DNA of 47,203 nt from Bacillota bacterium (GCA_013314855.1 JABUEW010000016.1:1-47203), one strand, 5' to 3'; numbered from the stretch's first letter, positions 26,928-37,033 are shown. Translations and numbers: made by a program. Notes: a model not told the origin generated them from the sequence alone.

Positions 26928-27382
26928 TACCCTTCTCCCACCAAATTTAGATTCTGTCTGTAACTTACTATTTCATCAACCATTTTTTGTTCTTCTCTTA
27001 ACATTTCTTTTTCAAAAGCTACTAATTTGTTAATCTTTAATTTTTCAAGCATTTTTCTTTCTTGTGACATTTTAATTAACTCACTACGTATTTTATCGAC
27101 ATTTTTCACAATAACATTTATGTTTAACTTTTGTGCTTCTATCTTTCTCTCTAATTTGAAAATATAACTATTATATTCCTTGATCTTACTTATAGGAGTC
27201 CCACAACTAAGCAGTGTTTTATAGTTACTTATTTGTTTTTGGTTTTCCTCAACCAGCAAATTAAGTTTTTTGTTTTCAATATCAAGTCTTTTAAGTTCTG
27301 TTGCAAGTTTTATTTTAATCAAATCTTCTCTCTGAATTTTAATATTTAATAGCTGTTCCAATCGAAATTTAAACTTCGCCAT
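26927..27382 (-). CDS. fliJ: Flagellar export chaperone FliJ
   Basis: A 151-residue all-helical, highly charged coiled-coil protein beginning KFKFRLEQLLNIK, the family start. FliJ sits in the centre of the FliI ATPase ring and connects it with FlhA. The ATG overlaps the fliI stop by one base (TGATG), so the two are coupled. Confidence 0.9.
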   Translation of the reverse strand: MAKFKFRLEQLLNIKIQREDLIKIKLATELKRLDIENKKLNLLVEENQKQISNYKTLLSCGTPISKIKEYNSYIFKLERKIEAQKLNINVIVKNVDKIRSELIKMSQERKMLEKLKINKLVAFEKEMLREEQKMVDEIVSYRQNLNLVGEG

Positions 27383-28695
27383 CAATCCAACACCCTACAC
27401 ATTAAATTCAATACTTCATCAAAAGCGTAATTTTCATATGTTTCTTGTCTTAAAAAATCATTTATTTTGTCTATTATATTAACAGCATAGTCTATTTTTT
27501 CATTGCTTCCCTTAACATAAGCACCAATATTTATAAGGTCCTCTGCATTTTTGTAAATTGCCATAATTTTCTTTATTTCTCCTGCCATTTTTTTATGTTC
27601 TTCTGTTATTATATCCGGCATTACCCTACTTACACTGGACAGTATGTCAATAGCAGGATAATGATTTCTATTAGCCAAATCCCTTGATAAAACTATATGG
27701 CCGTCTAGTATTCCTCTTACTGTGTCTGTCACAGGTTCTGTAAGGTCATCTCCATCCACCAATACAGCATAAAGACCTGTAATTGAACCTTTTTCAGATG
27801 TACCTGCCCTTTCCAGTAGTTTAGGCAATACACTAAATACAGAAGGAGTATATCCTTTTGATACCGGTGGTTCTCCAATCGCAAGGCCAACTTCCCTTTG
27901 AGCCATTGCAAAACGGGTTAAAGAGTCCATCATCAATAATACATGCAATCCTTTATCCCTAAAATATTCAGCTATGGAAGTAGCAAGAAAAGCACCTTTA
28001 ATCCTGATTAATGCAGGCTGATCCGATGTGGCAACTACAACAACAGACCTCTTCAACCCCTCCTCACCAAGGTCCTTTTCGATAAACTCCCTTATTTCTC
28101 TGCCTCTTTCTCCAATAAGTGCTATTACATTTACATCTGCTTTAGTGTTCCTGGCAATCATACCTATTAACGTACTTTTACCAACTCCACTGCCGGCAAA
28201 AATACCTATCCTCTGCCCTTTTCCCACTGTTAACAATCCATCTATGGCTTTCACTCCTAAAGGCATTGGTTCGGTAATTCTTGTCCTTCTCAAAGGATTA
28301 GGAGGAAAATTGCTTACGGGATAGTATTCACCTTTCTCAATGATTTTTCTACCGTCTATAGAGTTTCCGAGGCCATCAATAACCCTTCCCACAAGGTGTT
28401 TCCCCACATTTACTTGAACAGTTCTGCCTTCCGAGATGACCAAACTTCCAGGGCCCACCCCTTGCATATCACCGAAAGGCATTAAAAACACTTTGTTTTC
28501 TTTAAAGCCAACAACCTCTGCATATATTTCCTTTCCATCTTTTCCGGTAAATATACGGCAAAGTTCGCCTATATTTGCTTTAGGCCCTTTTGATTCGATA
28601 GTCAGTCCTATTACTCTTGTAACCCTTCCCTTGTATACTACTAGCTTCATTTCATCCAATATATTTTTATATTTCTGTAGATCAATATAAGCCAA
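27382..28695 (-). CDS. fliI: Flagellar export ATPase FliI
   Basis: A hexameric ATPase related to F1-beta that unfolds and delivers export cargo. The Walker A is AGSGVGKST (167-175), with LIGERGREI, Walker B LLMMDSLTRFAMAQREVGLA and the GEPP signature following. I start it at a TTG (28695), one base after the fliH stop, because GGGAGG lies nine bases ahead. An in-frame ATG at 28722 lies inside fliH and has no ribosome site. The resulting length of 437 is normal. Confidence 0.96.
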   Translation of the reverse strand: MAYIDLQKYKNILDEMKLVVYKGRVTRVIGLTIESKGPKANIGELCRIFTGKDGKEIYAEVVGFKENKVFLMPFGDMQGVGPGSLVISEGRTVQVNVGKHLVGRVIDGLGNSIDGRKIIEKGEYYPVSNFPPNPLRRTRITEPMPLGVKAIDGLLTVGKGQRIGIFAGSGVGKSTLIGMIARNTKADVNVIALIGERGREIREFIEKDLGEEGLKRSVVVVATSDQPALIRIKGAFLATSIAEYFRDKGLHVLLMMDSLTRFAMAQREVGLAIGEPPVSKGYTPSVFSVLPKLLERAGTSEKGSITGLYAVLVDGDDLTEPVTDTVRGILDGHIVLSRDLANRNHYPAIDILSSVSRVMPDIITEEHKKMAGEIKKIMAIYKNAEDLINIGAYVKGSNEKIDYAVNIIDKINDFLRQETYENYAFDEVLNLMCRVLD

Positions 28696-28696
28696 T

Positions 28697-29524
28697 CTAA
28701 CTTTCCTCCCTAGTATACGCATGTAAATTCTGACTGCTCATATCCTGGAAATTGTATAATTCTCTGAAAGCGTTTTCAATTTTATTTAACTTTACTTGCA
28801 TACTGGTTTCAACACATCCGTAAGGTGTTTCAGCAATACAGTCTCCTTCCTTCAGAGAGGGGTCTTTTTTTATTTCCAGGTTTTCTACATCTTCAAGTAT
28901 TGAATCAATCTCATCTTTTTCTTTCATAATAAAGTCATATTCATAAGGCGACAACCTCAACACAATATCATTTTTATAAGAACAGTTATCAATTGCTTCC
29001 CTCACAAGGTTAAAAATAATTTCCCTGTTTTGGGATATTTCTGTTTGTAAAACCTTTCTTGCAATGTTAAGTATGATTTCAACAATGTCAGCTTCAGCAC
29101 TCTCAAGTATCCTTTTATATTCCTTAATTGCTTCCTCCCTAATAGATTTTGCTTCTGCAATTAAACTTTCATATTGCATTTTTGCTTCATTGTATCCATC
29201 ATCGTAACCTTTAGACTTTGCTTCTTCAATTTCTTTTTTGCCTTTTTTTGCGTCTTCTCTGGATTTTTCCAAAATCCTCCGAGCTTCAGCTTCAGCTTCT
29301 TTTATAATAATATTTGCTTCTCTTTGTGCTTGCTGAACTATCTCCTCAATATTAAGGGAATTTTCATAATGGACACTTCTTTCTTCCATTACAAAAGTAT
29401 TAGCACTATAAACGTCAGCACTCTTATCATAATTTTCCACTATATCTCCAGGTATCTTAACCCTAAAAGGTGTCCCCATGCATACCTTATAATTTTTTAT
29501 TACTTTATTAGATAACAATCTCAT
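28697..29524 (-). CDS. fliH: Flagellar export ATPase regulator FliH
   Basis: A 275-residue protein with an acidic N-terminal segment and a long Glu/Lys/Ala coiled coil (about 45-135). The C-terminal domain (about 140-250; ARKVLQTEI and VLRLSPYEYDF) binds the FliI N-terminus. FliH holds FliI at the base body. The start is uncertain: ATG at 29524 fits an AGGTGG site; a GTG at 29533 and a TTG a few codons downstream are alternatives. It overlaps the end of fliG by 17 bases. Confidence 0.92.
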   Translation of the reverse strand: MRLLSNKVIKNYKVCMGTPFRVKIPGDIVENYDKSADVYSANTFVMEERSVHYENSLNIEEIVQQAQREANIIIKEAEAEARRILEKSREDAKKGKKEIEEAKSKGYDDGYNEAKMQYESLIAEAKSIREEAIKEYKRILESAEADIVEIILNIARKVLQTEISQNREIIFNLVREAIDNCSYKNDIVLRLSPYEYDFIMKEKDEIDSILEDVENLEIKKDPSLKEGDCIAETPYGCVETSMQVKLNKIENAFRELYNFQDMSSQNLHAYTREES

Positions 29525-30524
29525 CCCCTCCACCTCTCGATATTACAATCTCCCCTGCATCTTCAAGTTTTCGTATTACATTTACAATATTTTGCTGGGC
29601 CTCTTCAACATCCCTCAGTCTTACAGGACCCATAAACTCCATATCTTCTCTTATTATCTCAGCCATGCGTTTAGACATGTTTGCAAATATGACCTTCTGG
29701 ACATCTTCACCAGCACCTTTTAATGCAATTGCCAGTTGATTATTGTCAATCTCACGAATGAACCTTTGAATTGAACGGTTGTCAAGAGTAAGTATATCTT
29801 CAAATACAAACATCCTCTTCTTTATTTCTTCTGCCAATTCTACATCCTTCATTTCCAGAGTTTCCATAATGTATTTTTCAGTTCCCCTGTCTACATTATT
29901 AAGTATATCTACTATTGCTTGAATACCTCCTGCTAAAGTATAGTCTTCTAATACAAGGGAGGATAAATTCTTCTCCAATATTCTTTCAACTTCTTTTATC
30001 ACTTCCGGAGATGTCCTATCCATAATAGCAATCCTACGTGCCACATCAGCTTGTATTTCCTGTGGGAGAGCAGATAGTACAGCTGCTGCTTGCTGAGGTC
30101 TAAGATAAGCTAATACCAATGCAATAACCTGGGGATGTTCTTTTTGAAGAAAATTAAACAACTGTGAAGGGTCAGCTTTTCTCACAAAGTCAAAAGGCCT
30201 GACCTGCAAAGATGCAGTAAGCCTATTAATTATTTCTAAAGCCTTCTGGTCACCTATGGCCTTTTCCAATATTTCTTTAGCATATTCAATTCCGCCTTCT
30301 GCAATGTATTCTTGGGCAAGACATATTTGATAAAACTCTTCCAGCACTTTTTCTTTTTCCTCCGGTGATACGAACCGTATATTGGCAATTTCCAGTGTAA
30401 GCTGTTCTATTTCGTCTTCTTTTAAATGCTTAAAAATTTCGGAAGATCTTTCAGGACCAAGAGAAATTAATAGCATAGCAGCCTTTTCCTTTCCGGAACG
30501 TTCTCTGGATGTTCCTCGGACCAT
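29508..30524 (-). CDS. fliG: Motor switch protein FliG
   Basis: A 338-residue torque-generating C-ring protein, the normal length. The N-domain (KEKAAMLLISLGPERSSEIF) binds FliF. The middle domain has the EHPQ motif (LQKEHPQVIALVL), which binds FliM, and the C-terminal domain carries the charged stator helix (MFVFEDILTLDNRSIQRFIR). The ATG at 30524 has AGGAGG seven bases upstream. It overlaps the fliF end by 12 bases even so. Confidence 0.97.
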   Translation of the reverse strand: MVRGTSRERSGKEKAAMLLISLGPERSSEIFKHLKEDEIEQLTLEIANIRFVSPEEKEKVLEEFYQICLAQEYIAEGGIEYAKEILEKAIGDQKALEIINRLTASLQVRPFDFVRKADPSQLFNFLQKEHPQVIALVLAYLRPQQAAAVLSALPQEIQADVARRIAIMDRTSPEVIKEVERILEKNLSSLVLEDYTLAGGIQAIVDILNNVDRGTEKYIMETLEMKDVELAEEIKKRMFVFEDILTLDNRSIQRFIREIDNNQLAIALKGAGEDVQKVIFANMSKRMAEIIREDMEFMGPVRLRDVEEAQQNIVNVIRKLEDAGEIVISRGGGDEIVI

Positions 30525-30535
30525 ATCCATACCTC

Positions 30536-32125
30536 CTAAGTATCCCAATCCTCAGAAAGCCAGCTTCGTAATAGTTGTGCTACTGCTTCCGGTTTATCAT
30601 TTATAAGTTTATCGATTTGTTTTATAATTTCCGACTTTTCTTCAAGCTCAATCTCCTTTATAGGTTTCTTATCATATTCAGGTTCCATAAATCCCGATAA
30701 AGAAGCTGCCGTTTCCATTGTTGCTACCTCCATATCTTCTGTACGTTTTCTTGCAACAAGAATAGAAAACAACATTCCCAGCGTCATTAACAGCATTATC
30801 ATAAACAACCCATAATCGCTTATGATTTCTTTTATTATGTCTGCAGTCTTCTTTTGTACTGACTCAGGTGGTGCAAGTTTATATTTATTAACAGAAATAT
30901 TCTCTACTGGAATACCTGTTGCTGCGCTTGCTGCAATTTTTATTTGATTTATCAAATCTTCTGAAAGCTTGCTTTCATCCTGGACACGTTTTCCATACCA
31001 TAGGGAAATTGCCATAGTAGACTTTTCAGGCACCATATATCCAATTGCCTTTTCTTGTTCTTGCAAAGTTTCATCATATGCAAAATTCTGCCTTTTTTCT
31101 CTTAAGTCATAAGTAGAATTTTCTCCACTTCCCAATAAATAGGATGGAGAAGTTGTTTCTCCTGGATTAGTATCGGTCCCCGGTACTCCTCTATTTGCAA
31201 TATTCTCAGACTTTTCCGTCTTTTCTTCACTGCTGATAACAGCACCACCATCCATGCCGGAAGGATTAGTAATAATTTTTGACTGGGTTTTTAATTTATC
31301 AAAATCTAAGAAGGGATTTGCTACCACTCTCAATGTATCAAAATTATCAAACTGTCCTACACTAAAGTAGTTATAAACCTTTTCCTCCAATTCCCTAGCT
31401 TTTTTCGATCGCATCTCTTCCTGATTATTTGCTGTGGAAATTATACTATCCTGTATATAATTGTTAAGTACATTAAGATTGTTATCAACAACAGTAACAT
31501 TCTTTGGGTCTAGTTTTTCTACACTTTTTGAAACCATCATAACTATGCCTTCAACTTGTTCCTGGGTGAGCTGTGTTTTAGGTTTTACCATAACATATGC
31601 TGTGGGCAAGTATTCCTTCTTATCCGAAGTTAAAAACACCGACTGTTCAGGCAAAGCTAAACTTACTTCAGCATATTCAATGTTATCGTGTGCCATAAGT
31701 TTTTTGGCTATGTCGTCTGCCTGCTGCTGTTTCCAAATATGCCTTTTATCACTCTCTGTCGTTGTAATGCCTATCATTTTAATGGCGTCCTCAAAAGTCA
31801 TGCCGCCTTTAGGGTAACCTTTCTGGGCCAATACCATTTGAGCTTTGCTATTATCTTTCAGATTAACTATTATGCTTGTACCATTGTCTTTAACATCATG
31901 CCATATATTATTCTCTGTAAGCACAGCACTCATTTCCCCTATTTCTTTCTGGCTTAAATTACTGACCAGGGTAGTATATGAAGGCCTTGTTAAAGCAATG
32001 GTACCAATTGTAACAGTCAATATAACTATACCGGAAGTTATGTAAATACGAGTCTTTTGAGACTTATCAAGGCTTTGCCAGAATTCTTTTAACTGTTTTA
32101 CCCACTTAGTCAATATTTCAGGCAT
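30536..32125 (-). CDS. fliF: Flagellar MS-ring protein FliF
   Basis: A 529-residue MS-ring subunit. One membrane helix lies near the N-terminus (about 27-47) and one near the C-terminus (about 438-460), enclosing a large extracytoplasmic region with the ring-building motifs (LVSNLSQKEIGEMSAVL; ADDIAKKLMAHDNIEYAEVS). The last 45 cytoplasmic residues (LRSWLSEDWDT) bind FliG. It lies between fliE and fliG. Confidence 0.96.
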   Translation of the reverse strand: MPEILTKWVKQLKEFWQSLDKSQKTRIYITSGIVILTVTIGTIALTRPSYTTLVSNLSQKEIGEMSAVLTENNIWHDVKDNGTSIIVNLKDNSKAQMVLAQKGYPKGGMTFEDAIKMIGITTTESDKRHIWKQQQADDIAKKLMAHDNIEYAEVSLALPEQSVFLTSDKKEYLPTAYVMVKPKTQLTQEQVEGIVMMVSKSVEKLDPKNVTVVDNNLNVLNNYIQDSIISTANNQEEMRSKKARELEEKVYNYFSVGQFDNFDTLRVVANPFLDFDKLKTQSKIITNPSGMDGGAVISSEEKTEKSENIANRGVPGTDTNPGETTSPSYLLGSGENSTYDLREKRQNFAYDETLQEQEKAIGYMVPEKSTMAISLWYGKRVQDESKLSEDLINQIKIAASAATGIPVENISVNKYKLAPPESVQKKTADIIKEIISDYGLFMIMLLMTLGMLFSILVARKRTEDMEVATMETAASLSGFMEPEYDKKPIKEIELEEKSEIIKQIDKLINDKPEAVAQLLRSWLSEDWDT

Positions 32126-32142
32126 ATTCTCATTACACCATC

Positions 32143-32445
32143 CTAAATTTGCATTCTCATAATCTCATTATAAGCATCAAGAATTTTATTTCTTACTTGC
32201 AATGTAAATTGAAGAGCAATATCCGCCTTTTCAATTGCTATGAGCACTTTATGTATATCCTCTATTTGCCCTGCTGCAAACTCATCACTAATATTTTCAG
32301 CTTCTAGAATCATGTTATTTGTTTTTGCTAATGCCTCGCTTAAAAACCCGGCAAAAGTTTTAGTATCTTCCCCTTTGCTATCGGCATTTACCGTTTTTAA
32401 AAATACAGTATTTGATATTGCATTACTAATACTGTTAGTATTCAT
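32143..32445 (-). CDS. fliE: Hook-basal body protein FliE
   Basis: A 100-residue rod adapter joining the MS ring to the rod. The family core FAGFLSEALAKTNNMILEAE and the C-terminal ALQFTLQVRNKILDAYNEIM segment are clear. AAGGGA precedes the ATG. flgB-flgC-fliE is the standard head of the operon. Confidence 0.94.
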   Translation of the reverse strand: MNTNSISNAISNTVFLKTVNADSKGEDTKTFAGFLSEALAKTNNMILEAENISDEFAAGQIEDIHKVLIAIEKADIALQFTLQVRNKILDAYNEIMRMQI

Positions 32446-32533
32446 AATAATATTCCCTTCTTTTTTGATTTATTATTGATTTACTATTGATAATATAACC
32501 TTATATTTTGAGTTATCTATACATTCAACTAAC

Positions 32534-32983
32534 CTATTTCCCTATTTCTAAGGCTTTTAAAGCCATACTCTTTGTGGTATTAATGGATGCAACATTCGCT
32601 TCATAAGCGCGGGATGCAGATATCATATTTATCATTTCCGTAACTATATCAATATTGGGCATTTCAACATAACCTTCTTCATTCGCGTCAGGATGTCCCG
32701 GGTCATATACTCTCTTAAATGGCGAGGGATCCTCTATGATACGAGCTACTCTTACACCATTAGCAATTCCCAAATATTTTTTTTTGCTGCTTTCGGTTAA
32801 GAATTGAGAAAAAGGCTTGTTATTTTGTCTTTCTTCAAAAACAACAACCTTTCTCCTATATGGAATGCCTCTTTCAGTTCTTGTAGTATTTATATTTGCA
32901 ATATTTTGTGCAATTACATCCATTCTTAATCTTTGCGCAGATAATCCTGATGCCGCAGCATCTAAAGCTTCAAAACAACTCAC
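32534..32983 (-). CDS. flgC: Proximal rod protein FlgC
   Basis: A 149-residue rod protein with the N-terminal signature ASGLSAQRLRMDVIAQNIAN and C-terminal VTEMINMISASRAYEANVA. It starts at a GTG three bases after the flgB stop, with GGAGAAG ahead. The 88-base gap to fliE carries only AT-rich sequence. Confidence 0.95.
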   Translation of the reverse strand: MSCFEALDAAASGLSAQRLRMDVIAQNIANINTTRTERGIPYRRKVVVFEERQNNKPFSQFLTESSKKKYLGIANGVRVARIIEDPSPFKRVYDPGHPDANEEGYVEMPNIDIVTEMINMISASRAYEANVASINTTKSMALKALEIGK

Positions 32984-32986
32984 CTA

Positions 32987-33406
32987 TCATCTTCTCCCTT
33001 CATTAATAATTGATTTTATTCTTCTTAAACTTGCATTTACACTTTGGACAAGAACATTATACTTTATTGTGTTTTTAGCCATGGAAGCCATTTCGTTATC
33101 TATATCCACATTATTTCCGTCAAGTCTTGAACTTAAATTTTTGTTGTCTGTCAACACTTCAATATTAATATTATCAATATTACCTGAACTGCCTATATCA
33201 ATATGCATTTCATGAGTCTTAAAACCTTTGAACCCACCTTTTGAATATCTGTTCAACATTTCTTCAAATTTCACTGTTTTTCTTTTATAACCGGGAGTGT
33301 CTACATTTGCAATATTCTGAGATATCGTTTTATTTCTTAGCCATACTGCGTCAAGTGCTTTTTCAGCTAATTTTGTACTGTTAAATATATTATTTAACAA
33401 TCTCAT
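32987..33406 (-). CDS. flgB: Proximal rod protein FlgB
   Basis: First gene of the operon. The N-terminal helix has AVWLRNKTISQNIANVDTPG and the protein ends with the NEMASMAKNTIKYNVLVQSV helix. I use the ATG at 33406, with AAGGGGTG directly ahead; an open frame up to 33490 has no ribosome site and its hydrophobic translation is unlike FlgB. Length 139 is normal. Confidence 0.94.
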   Translation of the reverse strand: MRLLNNIFNSTKLAEKALDAVWLRNKTISQNIANVDTPGYKRKTVKFEEMLNRYSKGGFKGFKTHEMHIDIGSSGNIDNINIEVLTDNKNLSSRLDGNNVDIDNEMASMAKNTIKYNVLVQSVNASLRRIKSIINEGRR

Positions 33407-33480
33407 CACCCCTTCACAATTTGACAGCAACGTTATGTTGCTTTTTACAAATATGTAAAATAATACATATTGATATATAA

Positions 33481-33509
33481 ATATTAACATAATATTGAAA
33501 AAATTACAA
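33481..33509 (-). promoter_or_regulatory. Possible promoter of the fla/che operon
   Basis: On the minus strand TTGTAA (33509-33504) is followed after 17 bases by TAATAT (33486-33481), about 75 bases upstream of flgB. The match is moderate and the 158-base trmFO-flgB gap is so AT-rich that chance fits are likely. No terminator is visible after trmFO, so readthrough from topA/trmFO is also possible. Confidence 0.3.
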
Positions 33510-33564
33510 CATTATTTTTAAATTTTTGTCCGAATTTTATCCATAATCCTATGATTCTACATTT

Positions 33565-34875
33565 TTATTCGACATTTTTCTTAATTTGTTGAATGGTTTC
33601 TAATGCACGATGGGCAATTTTGAGATTTCTTTCCCTTTTATTTTTGATTGTATAGTCCAAACCCTGAATAATTCCGAAATTGATATTCATCGGTTGAAAA
33701 TTCTTAATGTTTTTATCGGATATGTAATTACTTAATGCTCCAATTGCGGTTGTAGGAGGAAATATTATCTTATTCTTCCCTTTAAACATCAAAGCTGCAT
33801 TTATACCTGCAATTAAGCCGGAAGATGCGGATTCTACATAACCTTCCACACCTGTAATTTGTCCGGCAAAAAATATATTAGGCTTACTTCTTAAACTATA
33901 TGTTGCATCTAAAAGCTTTGGTGAGTTTATAAAAGTATTCTTATGCATTACCCCGTATCTTACGAATTCAGCTTTTTCAAGACCAGGAATTAAACTAAAG
34001 ACTCTTTTTTGCTCAGGCCACTTTAACCTGGTCTGGAATCCCACTAAATTGTATAATGTACCTTCTGCATTATCCTGCCTCAATTGAACAACTGCATATG
34101 GCTCTTCGTTATTTAGAGGGTTTACAAGACCTACAGGTTTTAATGGTCCAAAACGCAAAGTATCAATTCCTCTTTTAGCCATACTTTCAATAGGCATACA
34201 CCCTTCGAACAAAACACCCTTTTCAAAATCTTTTATCTCTGCCACTTCTGAATTTACCAGTTCATTCCAGAATAAGGTGTACTGTTTCTTATCCATGGGG
34301 CAGTTAATATAATCCTCTGAATTTTTATCATAACGTGAAGCTCTAAAAGTTTTTTCAATATCTATGGATTCATAAGTTACAATTGGAGAAGCTGCATCAA
34401 AAAAATACAGGTAGTTCTCCCCAATTATATTTGCCAAATATTGGGATAAGGCTTGTGATGTTAATGGCCCTGTAGCTATTATAGTAATTTCATTATCAGG
34501 TATGGATGTTACCTCTTTGTTTATAACTGTAATATTTTTATCCTGTTTAATAATGTCTGTCACTGATTGGGAAAATTTTATCCTATCTACTGCCAATGCT
34601 CCACCGGCAGGTATCCTTGTAGAATCTGCACACTTAATTATTAATGAATCCAACAACCTCATTTCCTGCTTCAATAACCCCAGAGCATTTTCTATTTTGG
34701 TAGAACCTAAGGAATTACTGCATACCAGCTCGCTAAATGTTTCAAGATGATGAGCAGGAGTGTAGGCGCTAGGTTTCATTTCAAAAAGTCGCACTTTAAT
34801 TCCTCGTTTTGATAATTGCCATGCAGCTTCACATCCGGCTAAACCTGCACCGATAACATTTATATAATCTACCAA
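33565..34875 (-). CDS. trmFO: tRNA (uracil-54-C5)-methyltransferase TrmFO
   Basis: A folate- and FAD-dependent enzyme that makes ribothymidine at T-loop position 54. The N-terminal FAD motif is INVIGAGLAGCEAAW, and the family segments FEMKP, HHLETFSELVCSNSLGS and the C-terminal FFAGQITGVEGYVESA are present. I start at a TTG (34875) giving MVDYINVIGAG, with GAGGTGG seven bases ahead; a GTG at 34884 falls inside that site. It follows topA closely (37 bases), as in Bacillus. Confidence 0.96.
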   Translation of the reverse strand: MVDYINVIGAGLAGCEAAWQLSKRGIKVRLFEMKPSAYTPAHHLETFSELVCSNSLGSTKIENALGLLKQEMRLLDSLIIKCADSTRIPAGGALAVDRIKFSQSVTDIIKQDKNITVINKEVTSIPDNEITIIATGPLTSQALSQYLANIIGENYLYFFDAASPIVTYESIDIEKTFRASRYDKNSEDYINCPMDKKQYTLFWNELVNSEVAEIKDFEKGVLFEGCMPIESMAKRGIDTLRFGPLKPVGLVNPLNNEEPYAVVQLRQDNAEGTLYNLVGFQTRLKWPEQKRVFSLIPGLEKAEFVRYGVMHKNTFINSPKLLDATYSLRSKPNIFFAGQITGVEGYVESASSGLIAGINAALMFKGKNKIIFPPTTAIGALSNYISDKNIKNFQPMNINFGIIQGLDYTIKNKRERNLKIAHRALETIQQIKKNVE

Positions 34876-34912
34876 AATACCCACCTCAACAGTAGATTAT
34901 TATCAGCATTTC

Positions 34913-37033
34913 TTACATACTTTTTCTTTTTTCTTTGGTAATTTCTTTTGTAAAATTACACTTATTATTACTACATACAGCTTGCAGTTTTGAAGACACA
35001 CGTTTTTCTACCATAAAACTTCCGCACTTAGGGCAATTCTCTTCATATGGTTTATTCCATATCATAAACTTGCACTCGGGATAATTCTCACATCCATAAT
35101 ATTTCTTGCCCCTTTTAGTCTTTTTCACTAATAATCTGCCCTTACATTCGGGGCATAATACTCCTGCTTCTTCTACTATGGGCTTCGTATTCTTACATTC
35201 CGGGAATCCGGGACAAGCAAGGAATTTTCCATACCTTCCCGATTTTACAACCATATTTTTTCCACATTTTTCACATATAACGTCTGTCTCTTCATCAGGC
35301 ACTTCAATATGACCTATTTTAACTTCAGCCTCTTTTAACAAATGTTCGAAATCCTCATAAAATTCCCTTACAATTTCTACCCACTTTTTTTTACCCTCTT
35401 CAATACTATCCAGTTGTGCTTCCATTAATGCGGTAAACTGAACATCTACGATTTCCTTAAAGTGTATTTTCATTAAATCCGTAACAATTTTCCCTAATTC
35501 TGTGGGGACCAGGAATTTCCCATCCCTTACCACATAACCCCTCGAAATTATTGTAGTGATAATAGGAGCATAAGTACTTGGACGTCCTATTCCTTTTTCT
35601 TCAAGAGCTTTTACCAATGTGGCTTCGGTATATCGTTGAGGCGGTTGTGTAAAATGTTGCTGTGGCATTAGCTTCTTTAAAGACAAAACCTCTCCTTCTA
35701 TCAACTCAGGTAAATCAATATTATTTTCTTCTGCTTCGTCCTCTTTGCCGTTATTATCTTCTTGTTCTTCCTGATATATTTTGTTATATCCATCAAATTT
35801 AAGGTGCGAACCTGAAGCTTTAAAAATATAACTTGAAACTGCTACATCAACATTTAGAGTATCATATATTGCCTGTGTCATTTGACTTGCAATAAACCTT
35901 TCCCAGATTAGTTTATATAATCTGTATTGGTCCCTATTTAAGGAATCTTTTATCATATCTGGTTCCATCCATACATTTGTAGGACGGATAGCCTCATGAG
36001 CATCTTGTGCTGATGATTTGCTCTTAAATATCCTTGGCGCATCAGGGAGGTATTCCTTACCAAATTTATTTTCAATAAAACTTCTTACTTCTCCTAATGC
36101 TTCATTGGAAATTCTCGTAGAATCAGTACGCATATATGTTATCAATCCGATGGAACCTTCCCCTTTTATTTCAACTCCTTCGTATAGTTGTTGGGCCACC
36201 ATCATTGTGCGTTTTGTAGTAAAACCTAGTTTTCGTGATGCTTCCTGCTGTAATGTACTGGTTATAAATGGGGGTGAAGGATTCTTTTTTCTTTCCCCTT
36301 TTTTAATCTTTTTTACAAAAAACTCTTTCCCCTGTAAATTTCTCAAGATATTGTCCGCATTTTCCTTGCTTTTTAAGTCAATCTTCTCTTTATCAGTACC
36401 ATAGAATTTAGCCTTAAATGTAGCTTTGCTGTCCTTTTTGGCAAGAGTTGCAGTAATCGTCCAGTATTCTTCCGGTATAAAATTTTCTATTTCTTCCTCT
36501 CTGTCAGTAATGAGCCTTACAGCAACAGATTGTACCCTTCCTGCGCTTAAACCCTTTCGTACCTTTTCCCATAGAATTGGGCTAATCTTGTATCCTACTA
36601 TCCTATCTAATACCCGTCTTGCCTGTTGGGCATCAACCAGGTTCATATTTATCTCTCTTGGAGATTTTATTGCATTTAAGACAGCATTTTTCGTTATTTC
36701 GTTAAACGTAATCCTTAATTTAGATTTTTCATCTAAATCCAATAAATTTGCTAGATGCCAGGAAATAGCCTCTCCTTCCCTGTCCGGGTCTGTTGCAAGG
36801 AAGACAGACTCTGCTCCTTTGGCTTCTTTCTTAAGTTTTGAAATCACTTCTCCTTTACCGCGGATAGGTATATACTTGGGTTCAAAATTGTTTTCTATAT
36901 CTATACCCATCTGGCTTTTAGGCAAATCCCTTATATGGCCTAAGGAAGCCTCAACTTTGTAGTTCTTTCCTAAAAATTTGCTTATGCTTTTAACCTTTCC
37001 AGGAGATTCAACAATAATGAGTTTATAAGGCAT
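34913..37033 (-). CDS. topA: DNA topoisomerase I TopA
   Basis: Relaxes negative supercoils. The Toprim domain has VESPGK (Glu9) and DPDREGEA (about 82-89); the catalytic Tyr300 lies in GLITYMRTDS. The core continues to about 560. Three C-terminal four-cysteine zinc ribbons follow (CEKCGK..., CPECKG..., CPKCGS...), as usual for Firmicutes, with all cysteines present. GGAGG precedes the ATG. It has its own promoter. Confidence 0.97.
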   Translation of the reverse strand: MPYKLIIVESPGKVKSISKFLGKNYKVEASLGHIRDLPKSQMGIDIENNFEPKYIPIRGKGEVISKLKKEAKGAESVFLATDPDREGEAISWHLANLLDLDEKSKLRITFNEITKNAVLNAIKSPREINMNLVDAQQARRVLDRIVGYKISPILWEKVRKGLSAGRVQSVAVRLITDREEEIENFIPEEYWTITATLAKKDSKATFKAKFYGTDKEKIDLKSKENADNILRNLQGKEFFVKKIKKGERKKNPSPPFITSTLQQEASRKLGFTTKRTMMVAQQLYEGVEIKGEGSIGLITYMRTDSTRISNEALGEVRSFIENKFGKEYLPDAPRIFKSKSSAQDAHEAIRPTNVWMEPDMIKDSLNRDQYRLYKLIWERFIASQMTQAIYDTLNVDVAVSSYIFKASGSHLKFDGYNKIYQEEQEDNNGKEDEAEENNIDLPELIEGEVLSLKKLMPQQHFTQPPQRYTEATLVKALEEKGIGRPSTYAPIITTIISRGYVVRDGKFLVPTELGKIVTDLMKIHFKEIVDVQFTALMEAQLDSIEEGKKKWVEIVREFYEDFEHLLKEAEVKIGHIEVPDEETDVICEKCGKNMVVKSGRYGKFLACPGFPECKNTKPIVEEAGVLCPECKGRLLVKKTKRGKKYYGCENYPECKFMIWNKPYEENCPKCGSFMVEKRVSSKLQAVCSNNKCNFTKEITKEKRKSM

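Noticed and set aside
33426-33442. AGCAAC...GTTGCT hairpin upstream of flgB considered as a riboswitch or terminator
   Set aside because: Only a 6-bp stem, no T-run and none of the c-di-GMP riboswitch core sequence.
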